Below are positions 8,654 to 16,607 of a stretch of DNA of 64,000 nt, in pieces (positions within the stretch are counted from its first letter, which is position 1; the number at the start of each line of letters is the position of its first letter). This DNA is from Patulibacter sp. (GTDB taxonomy: Bacteria; Actinomycetota; Thermoleophilia; Solirubrobacterales; Solirubrobacteraceae). The notes under the pieces are model-generated. The model saw only the letters and a list, made by a program, of their open reading frames with translations. It did no database searches and was not told where the DNA came from. The stretch covers positions 28,160-92,159 of the forward strand of contig NZ_JAURWA010000195.1 of the NCBI RefSeq assembly GCF_030655195.1. The letters run 5' to 3'. The position numbers were made by a program, and so were the translations under genes.

Positions 8654-8986
8654 GGATCGACTATCTCCCCGGGGCCGCCGGCTCCGCAAGCGATCCTCAG
8701 GATCCGCTCACACCCCGCCGCTCGCCGTCCACCGCACGCGTCACCCCACGTCGGTGCCCGGAAGACCACTCGTGGCGGGGCATCGGCGACGGAGGGAGCC
8801 CATCGACGACGCGGGGCTGGACGGACGTCCTCCACGCACCGTCCAGTTCCGTTGACCAGTTTGCCCTGGACGTTCGTCCAGGCACCACGCGAATCCTCAA
8901 CCCCCAGCAGGAGACCGGCCCGCCCGGCCGCCCGCGACCCCCTGAACGGCCCGGACGCGGCGCGGCGGCGGGCGTAGCTTCCGGTT
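8654..8986. other. 333-bp intergenic region with one palindrome
   Basis: No gene is convincing here; the track ORFs crossing it are shadows. The region carries the divergent leaderless promoters of the flanking genes (GATAGT on minus near 8660-8665; TAGCTT at 8975-8980) and an isolated inverted repeat at 8865-8882. Confidence 0.6.
8865..8882. promoter_or_regulatory. Perfect 8+8 inverted repeat, possible operator
   Basis: CCTGGACG-TT-CGTCCAGG, 11 nt downstream of TTGACC (8852-8857), which resembles a -35. The palindrome overlies where a -10 and start site would fall. The nearest plus-strand gene starts at 8987. Its regulator is unknown. Confidence 0.35.
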
Positions 8987-9169
8987 ATGACGACGAGGAC
9001 GCAGCTCAAGGCCGGCACCCGCGTATGGCTGCCTTCGCGGACCGAGGGGTGGCCCGGCTACTACGGCACCGTCCTCTCGACCCGGGACGACGAGCGCCAG
9101 GTCGAGGTCCAGTTCGAGCAGGCCATCGGCCGCGAGTTCTCGCTCGACGAGCTCCGCGTCGTCGACTGA
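8987..9169 (+). CDS. Small 60-residue protein, SH3/KOW-like
   Basis: MTTRTQLKAGTRVWLPSRTEGW... ending DELRVVD. The pattern of short beta strands with GTRVWLPS, GYYGTVLS and QVEVQFEQ suggests a small SH3- or Tudor-like barrel, but no family is recognised. TAGCTT ends 6 nt before the ATG, supporting a leaderless transcript and this start. Acidic C-terminus; no membrane segment. Confidence 0.55.
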   Translation: MTTRTQLKAGTRVWLPSRTEGWPGYYGTVLSTRDDERQVEVQFEQAIGREFSLDELRVVD

Positions 9170-9293
9170 CGGACGGCGGGGCCGGGCCCGGCCGCCGCGG
9201 TCCTCCCCGTCCCCCGCCGTCGCCGACGCCCGCGCGGCGCCCGGGACGGGACGACCCCTCCGGCCCGGGGCGCCCGGGGGTACCCTGCGCGCG

Positions 9294-9914
9294 ATGCCCG
9301 ACGAGCCGGCCACCGGGTCCACGATCCGCCGGGGCGAGGCCCGGGAGCGGATCCTGCAGGCGGCCGCCTCCGTGATCGCCCACCGCGGCGTCCGGCAGAT
9401 GCGGATCGAGGACGTCGCCCGCGCGGCGGGGATCTCCAACGGGCTCCTCTACTACCACTTCGGCGACCGCTCGGGACTCGTCCGGGCGGCGCTGGAGCAC
9501 GCCAACGCGCAGGCCCCGAGCACGCTGGACTCCGTCGTCGGGGACGGCACGGACGGCGTCCGCTCCCGGCTCGTCGCGGCACTCCTGGCCGAGCTCGACG
9601 AGGCCCCGCAGGTGCGCAACAACTCCGTCGTCTGGAACGAGGTCAGCGCGTCGGCGATCTTCGACCCCGCGCTCCGCGAGGCACTCGGGCGGGTGACCGA
9701 CGACTGGAACGCGAAGGTCGTGCGCGCCGTCGAGGCCGCCGTGGCGGACGGCTCCGCCCGCGCACCCGGCGGCGCCGCGGACGCCGCCGAGTACCTCACG
9801 ACGATGATCGAGGGCCTGAGCCTGCGCTGGCTCGCCGGCACGATGACGCTCGACCGCGCGCGGGAGCACCTGCGCGCCGCCGTCGAGCACGTCCTGCCGG
9901 GGACGGCGGAGTAA
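9294..9914 (+). CDS. TetR-family transcriptional regulator
   Basis: 206 residues. The N-terminal helix-turn-helix is clear: RERILQAAASVIAHRG, MRIEDVARAAGISNGLLYYHFG, with a ligand-binding helical C-terminal domain. TACCCT sits 7 nt before the ATG (leaderless). The protein is followed by a hairpin (9926-9946) and then a perfect palindrome (9984-10008) in front of aguB-aguA, so it most likely represses the agmatine/putrescine genes, with a polyamine or intermediate as candidate inducer (inference). Confidence 0.9.
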   Translation: MPDEPATGSTIRRGEARERILQAAASVIAHRGVRQMRIEDVARAAGISNGLLYYHFGDRSGLVRAALEHANAQAPSTLDSVVGDGTDGVRSRLVAALLAELDEAPQVRNNSVVWNEVSASAIFDPALREALGRVTDDWNAKVVRAVEAAVADGSARAPGGAADAAEYLTTMIEGLSLRWLAGTMTLDRAREHLRAAVEHVLPGTAE

Positions 9915-9925
9915 CCCCGCTCCGA

Positions 9926-9946
9926 CGCGGGCCGCCCCGGCCCGCG
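9926..9946 (+). terminator. Hairpin after tetR gene
   Basis: Perfect 8-bp stem CGCGGGCC / GGCCCGCG with a GCCCC loop begins 11 bp after the TetR stop codon. No T-run follows, as is common in very GC-rich genomes. Confidence 0.5.
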
Positions 9947-9950
9947 CGCC

Positions 9951-9979
9951 TTGACTTCCGCGCCTCCCGTTGGCACGCT
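9951..9979 (+). promoter_or_regulatory. Candidate promoter of aguB-aguA
   Basis: TTGACT (9951-9956), a 17-nt spacer and CACGCT (9974-9979) give a near-consensus -35 with a weaker -10. The predicted transcription start falls inside the 25-bp palindrome immediately downstream, so a bound repressor would block initiation. Confidence 0.5.
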
Positions 9980-9983
9980 CGAC

Positions 9984-10008
9984 CCGTCCTGAAAAAGTTT
10001 CAGGACGG
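9984..10008. promoter_or_regulatory. TetR-type operator palindrome
   Basis: CCGTCCTGAAA-AAG-TTTCAGGACGG: two perfect 11-bp arms around a 3-nt centre, 28 bp before the aguB start and 70 bp after the TetR gene. The CTGAAAnnnTTTCAG core is typical of TetR-family operators. Confidence 0.7.
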
Positions 10009-10035
10009 TCTCGAACCGCCGGCGGAGGTCCTCCC

Positions 10036-11016
10036 ATGCAGCTGATCACCAACTTCGGGTCCGGCACGTCGCCGGCCCGCGTCCGGGACACCGACCGTGC
10101 GCCGCTGCGCGTCGGGGCGGTCCAGCACCACTGGGACACCGACCTCGAGCGGCACCTCGCCGGCCTCGACGAGGGGATTCGCCTCGCCGCCGAGAACGGG
10201 GCGCGGATCGTCTTCCTGCAGGAGCTGACGCTGGCGCGGTACTTCGCCGACGTCGTCCCCGACGGCGCGCCCGACGCGACGGCCGAGGACCTGCCCGGCG
10301 GCCCGACGCACGCGTTCGCCACGGCCGCCGCCGCGCGGCACGGCGTCCACGTCCACGCGTCGGTCTTCGAGCGCGCCCCCGAGGCCGACGGGCGCGGGTT
10401 CAACACGGCGTTCGTCGTCGCCCCGGACGGCACCATGGTCGCCCGGACGCGCAAGCTCCACATCCCGGTCACCGCCGGCTACTACGAGGACCGGTACTTC
10501 CGGCCCGGCCCCGCGGCCGACGACCCCTACCCCGTCCTGCGGCTCGGGCCGGACCTCGCCGACGGCCGGATCGGGCTGCCGACCTGCTGGGACCAGTGGT
10601 TCCCCGAGGTCGCACGGGCCTACTCGCTCGCGGGCGCCGAGGTCCTCGTCTACCCGACCGCCATCGGGTCCGAGCCCGACCACCCGGAGTTCGACACCCA
10701 GCCGCTGTGGCAGCAGGTCATCGTCGGCAACGGGATCGCCAACGGCACGTTCATGGTCGTCGTCAACCGCATCGGCGACGAGCGGCTGCAGCGTCCCGAC
10801 GGCACGACGACGGGCAACGTCTTCTACGGGTCGTCGTTCATCTCCGACCCCTACGGCCGGGTCCTCGTGCAGGCGCCGCGCGACGAGCCGGCGGTGCTCG
10901 TCGCCGACCTCGACCTCGACCAGCGGCGCGACTGGCTCGACCTGTTCCCGTTCCTGGGCACCCGCCGTCCGGACACCTACGGCCGGCTGACCGACCCGGT
11001 GGAGGACGCGCGATGA
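10036..11016 (+). CDS. aguB: N-carbamoylputrescine amidase (carbon-nitrogen hydrolase)
   Basis: 326 residues; start at MQLITNFG because GGAGG lies 8 nt upstream. The Glu-Lys-Cys triad of the nitrilase superfamily is visible: E in FLQELTLARYF, K in RKLHIPVTAGYYED, C in LPTCWDQWFPE. YYEDRYFRPG and the TCWDQWFPE context match plant-type N-carbamoylputrescine amidases. It hydrolyses N-carbamoylputrescine to putrescine, CO2 and ammonia. The stop overlaps the aguA start (ATGA), so the two enzymes of the pathway are translationally coupled. Confidence 0.92.
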   Translation: MQLITNFGSGTSPARVRDTDRAPLRVGAVQHHWDTDLERHLAGLDEGIRLAAENGARIVFLQELTLARYFADVVPDGAPDATAEDLPGGPTHAFATAAAARHGVHVHASVFERAPEADGRGFNTAFVVAPDGTMVARTRKLHIPVTAGYYEDRYFRPGPAADDPYPVLRLGPDLADGRIGLPTCWDQWFPEVARAYSLAGAEVLVYPTAIGSEPDHPEFDTQPLWQQVIVGNGIANGTFMVVVNRIGDERLQRPDGTTTGNVFYGSSFISDPYGRVLVQAPRDEPAVLVADLDLDQRRDWLDLFPFLGTRRPDTYGRLTDPVEDAR

Positions 11017-12098
11017 CCGGCTCCGGCCCGTCCGGGGCCTGGCGCATGCCCGCGGAGTGGTCGCCCCACGCCCGCACCTGGATGGCGTGGCCGTCGGCGG
11101 GCTACACGCTCGGCGACAGCGCGCAGGACGCCGAGCGGGCCCGGGGTGCCTGGGCCGCCGTGGCCGCCGCCGTCGTCGCGTTCGAGCCGGTGACGATGGT
11201 CGTCGACCCCGGCTCGGTCGCCGACGCCGAGCGTCACCTCCCGCCCGGCGTCGAGGTCCTCGTGACCCCGATCGACGACGCGTGGATCCGCGACAGCGGC
11301 CCGTCGTTCGTGCTCGGGGCCGACGGCCGGCTCGGGGCCGTCGACTGGGTCTTCAACGGCTGGGGCGGGCAGGCGTGGGCCTCGTGGGAGCACGACGCGC
11401 AGCTCGCCCGCACCGTCGCCGGCGCGGCGGGCGCGGAGGTCGTCGCGTCGCCGATGGTCCACGAGGGCGGCGGCATCCACGTCGACGGCGAGGGCACCGC
11501 GCTGGTCACCCGCACCGTCCAGCTCGACGAGGGCCGCAACCCCGGCTGGAGCGCCGCCGACGTCGAGGCCGAGCTCGCCCGGACCCTCGGGGTGGAGCGG
11601 GCGATCTGGCTGCCCCGCGGTCTGACCCGCGACTACGACGAGTTCGGCACCCGCGGCCACGTCGACATCGTCGCGACGTTCGCGAGCCCGGGGGTCGTCC
11701 TCGTCCACGACCAGCAGGACCCCGCGCACCCCGACCACGAGGTGAGCAGGACGACGATCGAGCAGCTCCGCGGCGAGCGCGACGCCCGCGGCCGGCTCCT
11801 CGAGGTCGTCCCGGTCCCCGCGCCGGCGTGCACCCACGACGACGACGGCCCGGTCGACTACAGCTACATCAACCACCTCGTCGTCAACGGCGGCGTCGTG
11901 CTCTGCGCCTTCGGCGAGCCCGAGGCCGACGAACGGGCCGCGGAGATCGTGCGGGGCGCCTACACGGGCCGGACCGTCGTGGGCGTGGACGCGCGCGAGC
12001 TCTTCGCGCGCGGCGGCGGCGTCCACTGCATCACCCAGCAGCAGCCGGCGGCCGGGGTCGGGCCGGGAGCGGTCACGAGCTCCGGGGCTCCCAGGTGA
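11013..12098 (+). CDS. aguA: Agmatine deiminase
   Basis: 361-residue peptidyl-arginine-deiminase-family enzyme. Motifs: MPAEWSPHARTWMAWP at the N-terminus, DAWIRDSGPSFV, FNGWGGQAW, EGGGIHVDGEGT and the catalytic-cysteine motif GGGVHCITQQQP at the C-terminus, all typical of AguA. It converts agmatine to N-carbamoylputrescine, the substrate of AguB upstream. The 3' end overlaps the convergent ABC-2 permease gene by 26 bp. No arginine decarboxylase gene is in the window, so agmatine may be imported or made elsewhere. Confidence 0.94.
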   Translation: MTGSGPSGAWRMPAEWSPHARTWMAWPSAGYTLGDSAQDAERARGAWAAVAAAVVAFEPVTMVVDPGSVADAERHLPPGVEVLVTPIDDAWIRDSGPSFVLGADGRLGAVDWVFNGWGGQAWASWEHDAQLARTVAGAAGAEVVASPMVHEGGGIHVDGEGTALVTRTVQLDEGRNPGWSAADVEAELARTLGVERAIWLPRGLTRDYDEFGTRGHVDIVATFASPGVVLVHDQQDPAHPDHEVSRTTIEQLRGERDARGRLLEVVPVPAPACTHDDDGPVDYSYINHLVVNGGVVLCAFGEPEADERAAEIVRGAYTGRTVVGVDARELFARGGGVHCITQQQPAAGVGPGAVTSSGAPR

Positions 12099-12849
12099 AG
12101 GTCCGCTTGGCGATCTCGTAGGCCAGGCCGGCCCAGAAGACGAGCGCCGCGGCCGCGGTGAGCATGTCGCCGCCGCCGCCGTCCCAGCCGCCCTGGACCA
12201 GGTGCATGATCGCGCCGCCGGGGTTGACGATCATCAGCGTCGTGGCCTCGTCGAGGGGCTTGGTGATCGTCCAGAACGCGCCGGCCAGGGCCGCGAAGAA
12301 GAGCGGCAGCGTGGTGACCTGCGCCGTCTCGGGGGTCGCGGTGACCCGGACGGTCACCAGTGCGAAGAGGGCGAAGAGCACCGCCCCGCCGACCGCGCCG
12401 GCGAGGACCAGGAGCGGGTTCTCGGGCAGGTCGGCTCCGAACGCGACGAACACGGCGCCGATCAGCACCGACTGGGCCGCCGCCAGGACGACCGTCGGCA
12501 GCAGCATCCCGGCGAGGATGGCCCACTCCCGCGTCTCGCCGCTGCGCATGCGCTTGAGCACCAGACCGGTGCGCCGCGCCGCGATCGAGGTGGTCGCCGC
12601 CATGTAGACGGTCAGGAGCAGCATGGTGAGGACCATGAGGGCGATGGTGGTGCCCGACCCGTCGCCGTAGCGCAGGCCGGAGGCGCCGTACCCCACCGCC
12701 ATCAGGACCGGGATGACCAGCGCGGTCGTCGCGACCAGGCGGTTGCGGAGCAGGAGGCGGACCTCGCTGCCCGCCAGGGCGAGGATCGCCTTCGTCGTCG
12801 AGACGTTCCCGGTGGGCGGGGAGGTCGTCGGGGTCGCGGCGGGACGCAT
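12073..12849 (-). CDS. ABC-2 type transporter permease
   Basis: 258 residues with about six hydrophobic segments (e.g. VATTALVIPVLMAVGYG, TIALMVLTMLLLTVYMAATTS, PLFFAALAGAFWTITKP). The arrangement matches ABC-2 exporter permeases of the drug/bacteriocin type. I chose the ATG at 12849 (MRPAATPT) because AAGGAG precedes it by 9 nt; an alternative start at 12933 overlaps the ATPase stop as ATGA and adds 28 Thr/Pro-rich residues. It forms an exporter with the ATPase upstream. Confidence 0.82.
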   Translation of the reverse strand: MRPAATPTTSPPTGNVSTTKAILALAGSEVRLLLRNRLVATTALVIPVLMAVGYGASGLRYGDGSGTTIALMVLTMLLLTVYMAATTSIAARRTGLVLKRMRSGETREWAILAGMLLPTVVLAAAQSVLIGAVFVAFGADLPENPLLVLAGAVGGAVLFALFALVTVRVTATPETAQVTTLPLFFAALAGAFWTITKPLDEATTLMIVNPGGAIMHLVQGGWDGGGGDMLTAAAALVFWAGLAYEIAKRTFTWEPRSS

Positions 12850-12929
12850 GGTCGGGTGCTCCTTCGTGGTGGTGGGTGCCTGCGTGGTGTCGTCGAGCGT
12901 CGTCCGGGTCGAGCCCCCGGTGGAGGGGC

Positions 12930-13844
12930 TCATGCCTGGACCCCGGCGAACACGTCGTCCAGCGAGCTCTCGGACGCCTGGAGCCGGCCGAGCGCCAGGT
13001 CGTGGCCGTCGGCCCAGGCCAGCAGCGTCGCGAGGTCCCGCTGCAGGTGGTCGGTGGTCACGACGACCACCCCGCCGCGGGCGGCCTCGACGGTCCCGGC
13101 CAGGTCGGGCAGGGCCGGCGGCGGGTTCCGCGGGTCGTCGTCCTCGGGGAGGACGAACGAGATCGTGCCGTCGAGGCCCGCCACGAGCTGCGCCATCGTG
13201 CCCTCGCGGGCGATCCGCCCGCCGTCGAGGATCGCGATCCGGTCGGCGAGCTTCTCGGCCTCCTCCATGTAGTGCGTCGTCATCAGGACGGCGGTGCCGC
13301 CGGCGACGAGGTCGGCGATGACGTCCCACGTCCGTCGTCGCGACTGCGGGTCCAGCCCGGTCGAGGGCTCGTCGAGGAAGAGCACCTCGGGATCGCCGAG
13401 CAGCGCGATCGCCATGTCGAGGCGGCGCTGCTCACCGCCGGAGAGCTGCTTGACCTGCACGTCGCGGCGGTGCGCGAGGTCCAGGCGCTCGAGCGCGGCG
13501 TCGGGGCTGCCGGCCCGGGAGCGCAGGCGCGTCCACAGCTTCGCGGTCTCGTGGACGGTCAGCTCGCCGGCGAAGCCGCTGGACTGGAGCATGATCCCCA
13601 TCCGCGGGCGGATCTCGTCGCGGTCCCTCCACGGGTCGTGGCCGAGCACCGTCACCGTCCCGCCCTGGGCCGCCCGATGCCCCTCGATGGTCTCCATCGT
13701 CGTCGTCTTGCCCGCGCCGTTGGTGCCCAGCAGGGCCACCAGCTCCCCGCGGTCGACGGTGAGGTCCACCCCGTCGACCGCCACGTGGTCGCCGTAGGCG
13801 GCACGCAGTCCCTGGACGTCGATCGCTCTGTCGTTCGTCTCCAT
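12930..13844 (-). CDS. ABC transporter ATP-binding protein (ABC-2 exporter)
   Basis: 304 residues from METNDRAID (the track ORF is far too long). Walker A GTNGAGKTTT, signature QLSGGEQRRLD, Walker B VLFLDEPSTGLDP and H-loop MTTHYMEEAE are all intact. The C-terminal extension of about 80 residues ends ESSLDDVFAGV, as in the DrrA/CcmA-like exporter ATPases. Paired with the permease downstream and divergent from a DesK/DesR-like two-component system, an arrangement often seen for envelope- or drug-stress exporters under control of the adjacent regulator. Confidence 0.9.
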   Translation of the reverse strand: METNDRAIDVQGLRAAYGDHVAVDGVDLTVDRGELVALLGTNGAGKTTTMETIEGHRAAQGGTVTVLGHDPWRDRDEIRPRMGIMLQSSGFAGELTVHETAKLWTRLRSRAGSPDAALERLDLAHRRDVQVKQLSGGEQRRLDMAIALLGDPEVLFLDEPSTGLDPQSRRRTWDVIADLVAGGTAVLMTTHYMEEAEKLADRIAILDGGRIAREGTMAQLVAGLDGTISFVLPEDDDPRNPPPALPDLAGTVEAARGGVVVVTTDHLQRDLATLLAWADGHDLALGRLQASESSLDDVFAGVQA

Positions 13845-13958
13845 GGACCGCACCATCGCGGCACGACGAGGGGGCCACCAGAGCCCGGTCGTCACCGGAT
13901 CACGTGCACCTGTCATCCCGGGGCGGGCGAGCGTCAGGGCGCCGCTACATTGATCGTG

Positions 13959-15191
13959 ATGGCCGCAGCCCACGCACGTCCGGACGACGCCGACGCTCCG
14001 GGTCCCGGCGGCGCGGCCACCCGGCCGCCGTCGTCCGGCCGGCCGGACGACCTGGCCCGGGTCCGCACCTTCACGCGCTGGTCGCTGATCTTCGTCGCGG
14101 TGATGACCGTGGCCCTGCCCGTCGTCGACCTCGCCGGGCGGGACCTCGCGCCGGCCGCCGTCGCCGCGGTCGCCCTGGCGCTGCTGGTCGTCGGTGCCGA
14201 GCAGCTCCGGCTCCTGCTGGGCGCGATGGACGTGGTCGACGAGCGGGAGCTCCGGCGGCCGCGCGTGCCGGCCGCCGGACTCGTCGCGCTCGCGCTGCTG
14301 GCCGTGCTCTCCTCCGGCGACGGTTCCACCGGCCAGACGTGGTGGGGGCTGCCGTTCGCCGGGCTGCTCGGCGCGGCGACGCTCTGGCTCCCCGCGCGGC
14401 GCCGCCGGGCGTTCATCGTCGCGGGCGCGGTGCTGGCCGCGGCCGTCGGCGGGGCGGCGGCCGCCGCCTCCGGGAACGACGTCCTCGGCATCCTGATCGC
14501 GACCGTCGTCGCCGTCGTGTTCATCGCCGTGGCGGACGTCCTCCAGATGTGGCTGTGGGACGTGACCGTCCGCCTCGACGAGGCCCGCTCCACCGCGGGC
14601 GAGCTCGCCGTCCTGCGCGAGCGCCTGCGCTTCGCGGCCGATCTGCACGACGTCCAGGGCCACCACCTGCAGGCGATCTCGCTGAAGGCCGAGCTGGCCC
14701 GGCGGCTCGTCGGCACCGACGACGACGGTGCGCGGCGGCACGCCGCGGACGTCCAGGACCTGACCCTCAAGGCGCTCGCGGAGACCCGGGCGCTGGTCCG
14801 GGGCTACCGCCGGGTGGGGCTCGTCACCGAGCTCGAGAACGCGGTCCAGATCCTGCGCGCCGCCGGGGTGGAGACCACGATCACCGGGACGCCCGAGCAG
14901 GTCCCCGAGCCGCTCCAGCCCCTGTTCGGCTCCCTCGTCCGCGAGGGGGCGACCAACCTGCTGCGCCACACGCAGGCCGGGCGCTGCACGCTGTCGGTCC
15001 GGGTCGAGGGCACGGACGTCGTGCTGCGGGTGCAGGACGACGGCGTCGCCCGCCCACCGGACGACGCGGAGGACGAGCCGGGCACCGGCGTGGTCGGCCT
15101 GCGCGAGCGGTTCGCGGCGGTCGGCGGGCACGTCGAGGCCGGCGCGCTGCCCGGCCGCGGGTTCGCGCTGACCGGGCGGGCGCCCCGATGA
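13959..15191 (+). CDS. Membrane sensor histidine kinase, DesK/NarL-partner type
   Basis: 410 residues. An N-terminal membrane region (about 40-190) has around six hydrophobic stretches in hairpins with no large extracellular loop. It is followed by a coiled linker, the HisKA_3 motif FAADLHDVQGHHLQAISLK with the phosphorylated histidine, and a HATPase domain (VREGATNLLRHT, TGVVGLRERFAAVGG). TACATT lies 7 nt before the ATG, indicating a leaderless message. The stop overlaps the response regulator start by ATGA. The sensor topology is like DesK, so membrane state or a membrane-active compound is a plausible signal. Confidence 0.88.
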   Translation: MAAAHARPDDADAPGPGGAATRPPSSGRPDDLARVRTFTRWSLIFVAVMTVALPVVDLAGRDLAPAAVAAVALALLVVGAEQLRLLLGAMDVVDERELRRPRVPAAGLVALALLAVLSSGDGSTGQTWWGLPFAGLLGAATLWLPARRRRAFIVAGAVLAAAVGGAAAAASGNDVLGILIATVVAVVFIAVADVLQMWLWDVTVRLDEARSTAGELAVLRERLRFAADLHDVQGHHLQAISLKAELARRLVGTDDDGARRHAADVQDLTLKALAETRALVRGYRRVGLVTELENAVQILRAAGVETTITGTPEQVPEPLQPLFGSLVREGATNLLRHTQAGRCTLSVRVEGTDVVLRVQDDGVARPPDDAEDEPGTGVVGLRERFAAVGGHVEAGALPGRGFALTGRAPR

Positions 15192-15790
15192 TCCGTCTGC
15201 TGCTGGCCGACGACGAGGACCTGCTGCGCGACGCGCTCGCGTCGCTCCTGGGGCTCGAGGCCGACATGACCGTCGTCGCGCAGGCCGGCGACGGCGAGCA
15301 GGCCGTCGCCCTGGCCGCCGAGCACGAGCCCGACCTCGTCGTGCTGGACCTCGAGATGCCCCGGCTCGACGGCGTCGAGGCCGCCCTGCGGATCCTCGCG
15401 CACCGCACCGTGCCGATCGTGCTGGTGACGCGCCACGCGCGCCCCGGGGTCCTGCGTCGCGCGCTGGCCGGCGGGGTCCGCGGCTTCGTGCCCAAGACCA
15501 CCCCGGCCGACCGACTGGCCCGGATCCTCCGCGACGTGCACGCCGGCGGCCGGTACGTCGACTCCGAGATCGCGGCCACCGCCCTGACCGAGGGCGCCTG
15601 CCCGCTCAGCGACCGCGAGCTCGAGGTGCTGCGGCTCGTCCGCGAGGGCCTGAGCGCCGGTGCGATCGCCACCGCCGCGCACCTGGCGCCGGGCACCGTG
15701 CGCAACTACCTCTCCGCGGCGATGGCGAAGCTCGGGGCCTCGTCGCGCGCCGATGCCGCACGGATCGCGTGGGAGGAGGGCTGGATCTAG
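15188..15790 (+). CDS. NarL/LuxR-family response regulator (DesR-like)
   Basis: 200 residues. Receiver domain with ADDEDLLRDAL, phosphoacceptor Asp in VVLDLEMPRLDG and the conserved Lys in FVPKTTPADRL; C-terminal LuxR helix-turn-helix LSDRELEVLRLVREGLSAGAIAT. Translationally coupled to the kinase. It probably regulates the divergent ABC-2 exporter 115 bp the other side of the kinase start. Confidence 0.92.
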   Translation: MIRLLLADDEDLLRDALASLLGLEADMTVVAQAGDGEQAVALAAEHEPDLVVLDLEMPRLDGVEAALRILAHRTVPIVLVTRHARPGVLRRALAGGVRGFVPKTTPADRLARILRDVHAGGRYVDSEIAATALTEGACPLSDRELEVLRLVREGLSAGAIATAAHLAPGTVRNYLSAAMAKLGASSRADAARIAWEEGWI

Positions 15791-15810
15791 GGGCGGCGAC
15801 GGCGCGCGAT

Positions 15811-15876
15811 GCGTAGACCTCCGCAGCATCACGCCGGCTCCGCCCCGATGTCCGAGCGGGCGGCCGGACCTACGCT
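15811..15876 (+). promoter_or_regulatory. Island-type promoter of hemG-like/sulP operon
   Basis: Box GCGTAGACCTCCGCAG (15811-15826), GATGT (15847-15851), exactly 19 nt, then TACGCT (15871-15876). The GTG start follows after 8 nt, so the transcript is probably nearly leaderless. Confidence 0.6.
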
Positions 15877-15884
15877 CGGGACCC

Positions 15885-16607
15885 GTGCTCAGCCCCACCG
15901 TCCTCGTCCTCTACTCCAGCGTCCACGGCCACGCGCGCCGGATCGCCGAGCACGTCGCCTCCGCCGTGACGGCTGCGGGTCTGCGGGCGCGGACCGTCCC
16001 GGCGCACGACGCCCGGTCGGCGGACCCCGAGCACGCCACGGGGATCGTCGTCGTCGCACCCGTCCACCACCGCAGCCACGACGGCGACACGGTCGCGTGG
16101 ATGGCGCGCCATCGGGCGGCGATCGACCGGGGGCCGACGCTCGTGCTCTCCGTCTCGCTCGCGGCCGCCGGCACGAGCGCGGGCTCGAGGTCGGAGGCAC
16201 GGGCGCTCCTGGCGGAGCTCGTCCTGCGGTCGGACGTCTCCCCGGCCATCGCGGCGAGCATCGGGGGCGCGGTGGACCACGACGGCACCCCGCCGTTCGC
16301 CCGGGCGGGGCTGCGCGAGGAAGCCGCGCGGCACGGCCTCGACGCCGCCGCCGGGCACGACACCGACTTCACGGACTGGGAGGCCCTCGCCAAGCTCGAG
16401 CAGCGCTTCCTCGCTCTGCTCACGGATCCCGCCGGCGCCGCCGGGAGGCAGCACGTCGTGGCCCCGTCCGTCCCGGCGTCCCCGCGGACCGTGCAGCACT
16501 CCCCCGCCTCGCTGCTGACGCACCGCCCCGCAGGCCGCACCGTCCCGGGCACCTCCGCCCCGGACGGCCCGGCCGTGCCGTCCGGGCGCGACCCGTCAGG
16601 GCGATGA
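15885..16607 (+). CDS. Flavodoxin-fold protein resembling HemG protoporphyrinogen oxidase
   Basis: GTG start at 15885 giving 240 residues. The first 180 form a flavodoxin-like domain: LVLYSSVHGHARRIAEHVA (FMN phosphate loop), VVVAPVHHRSHDGDTVAWM, TLVLSVSLAAAG and the HemG-like DTDFTDWEALAKLEQ. The last 60 residues are Pro/Ser/Thr-rich and probably disordered. HemG oxidises protoporphyrinogen IX using quinones in heme synthesis; function here is by similarity only. Translation is coupled to the SulP gene (ATGA overlap). It has an island-type promoter, so heme or quinone redox chemistry under low oxygen would fit. Confidence 0.65.
   Translation: MLSPTVLVLYSSVHGHARRIAEHVASAVTAAGLRARTVPAHDARSADPEHATGIVVVAPVHHRSHDGDTVAWMARHRAAIDRGPTLVLSVSLAAAGTSAGSRSEARALLAELVLRSDVSPAIAASIGGAVDHDGTPPFARAGLREEAARHGLDAAAGHDTDFTDWEALAKLEQRFLALLTDPAGAAGRQHVVAPSVPASPRTVQHSPASLLTHRPAGRTVPGTSAPDGPAVPSGRDPSGR

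Noticed and set aside
13844-13959. Island-type promoter for the ABC-2 exporter
   Set aside because: GATGA present near 13914-13918 but no -10 with terminal T at 19 nt and no box.
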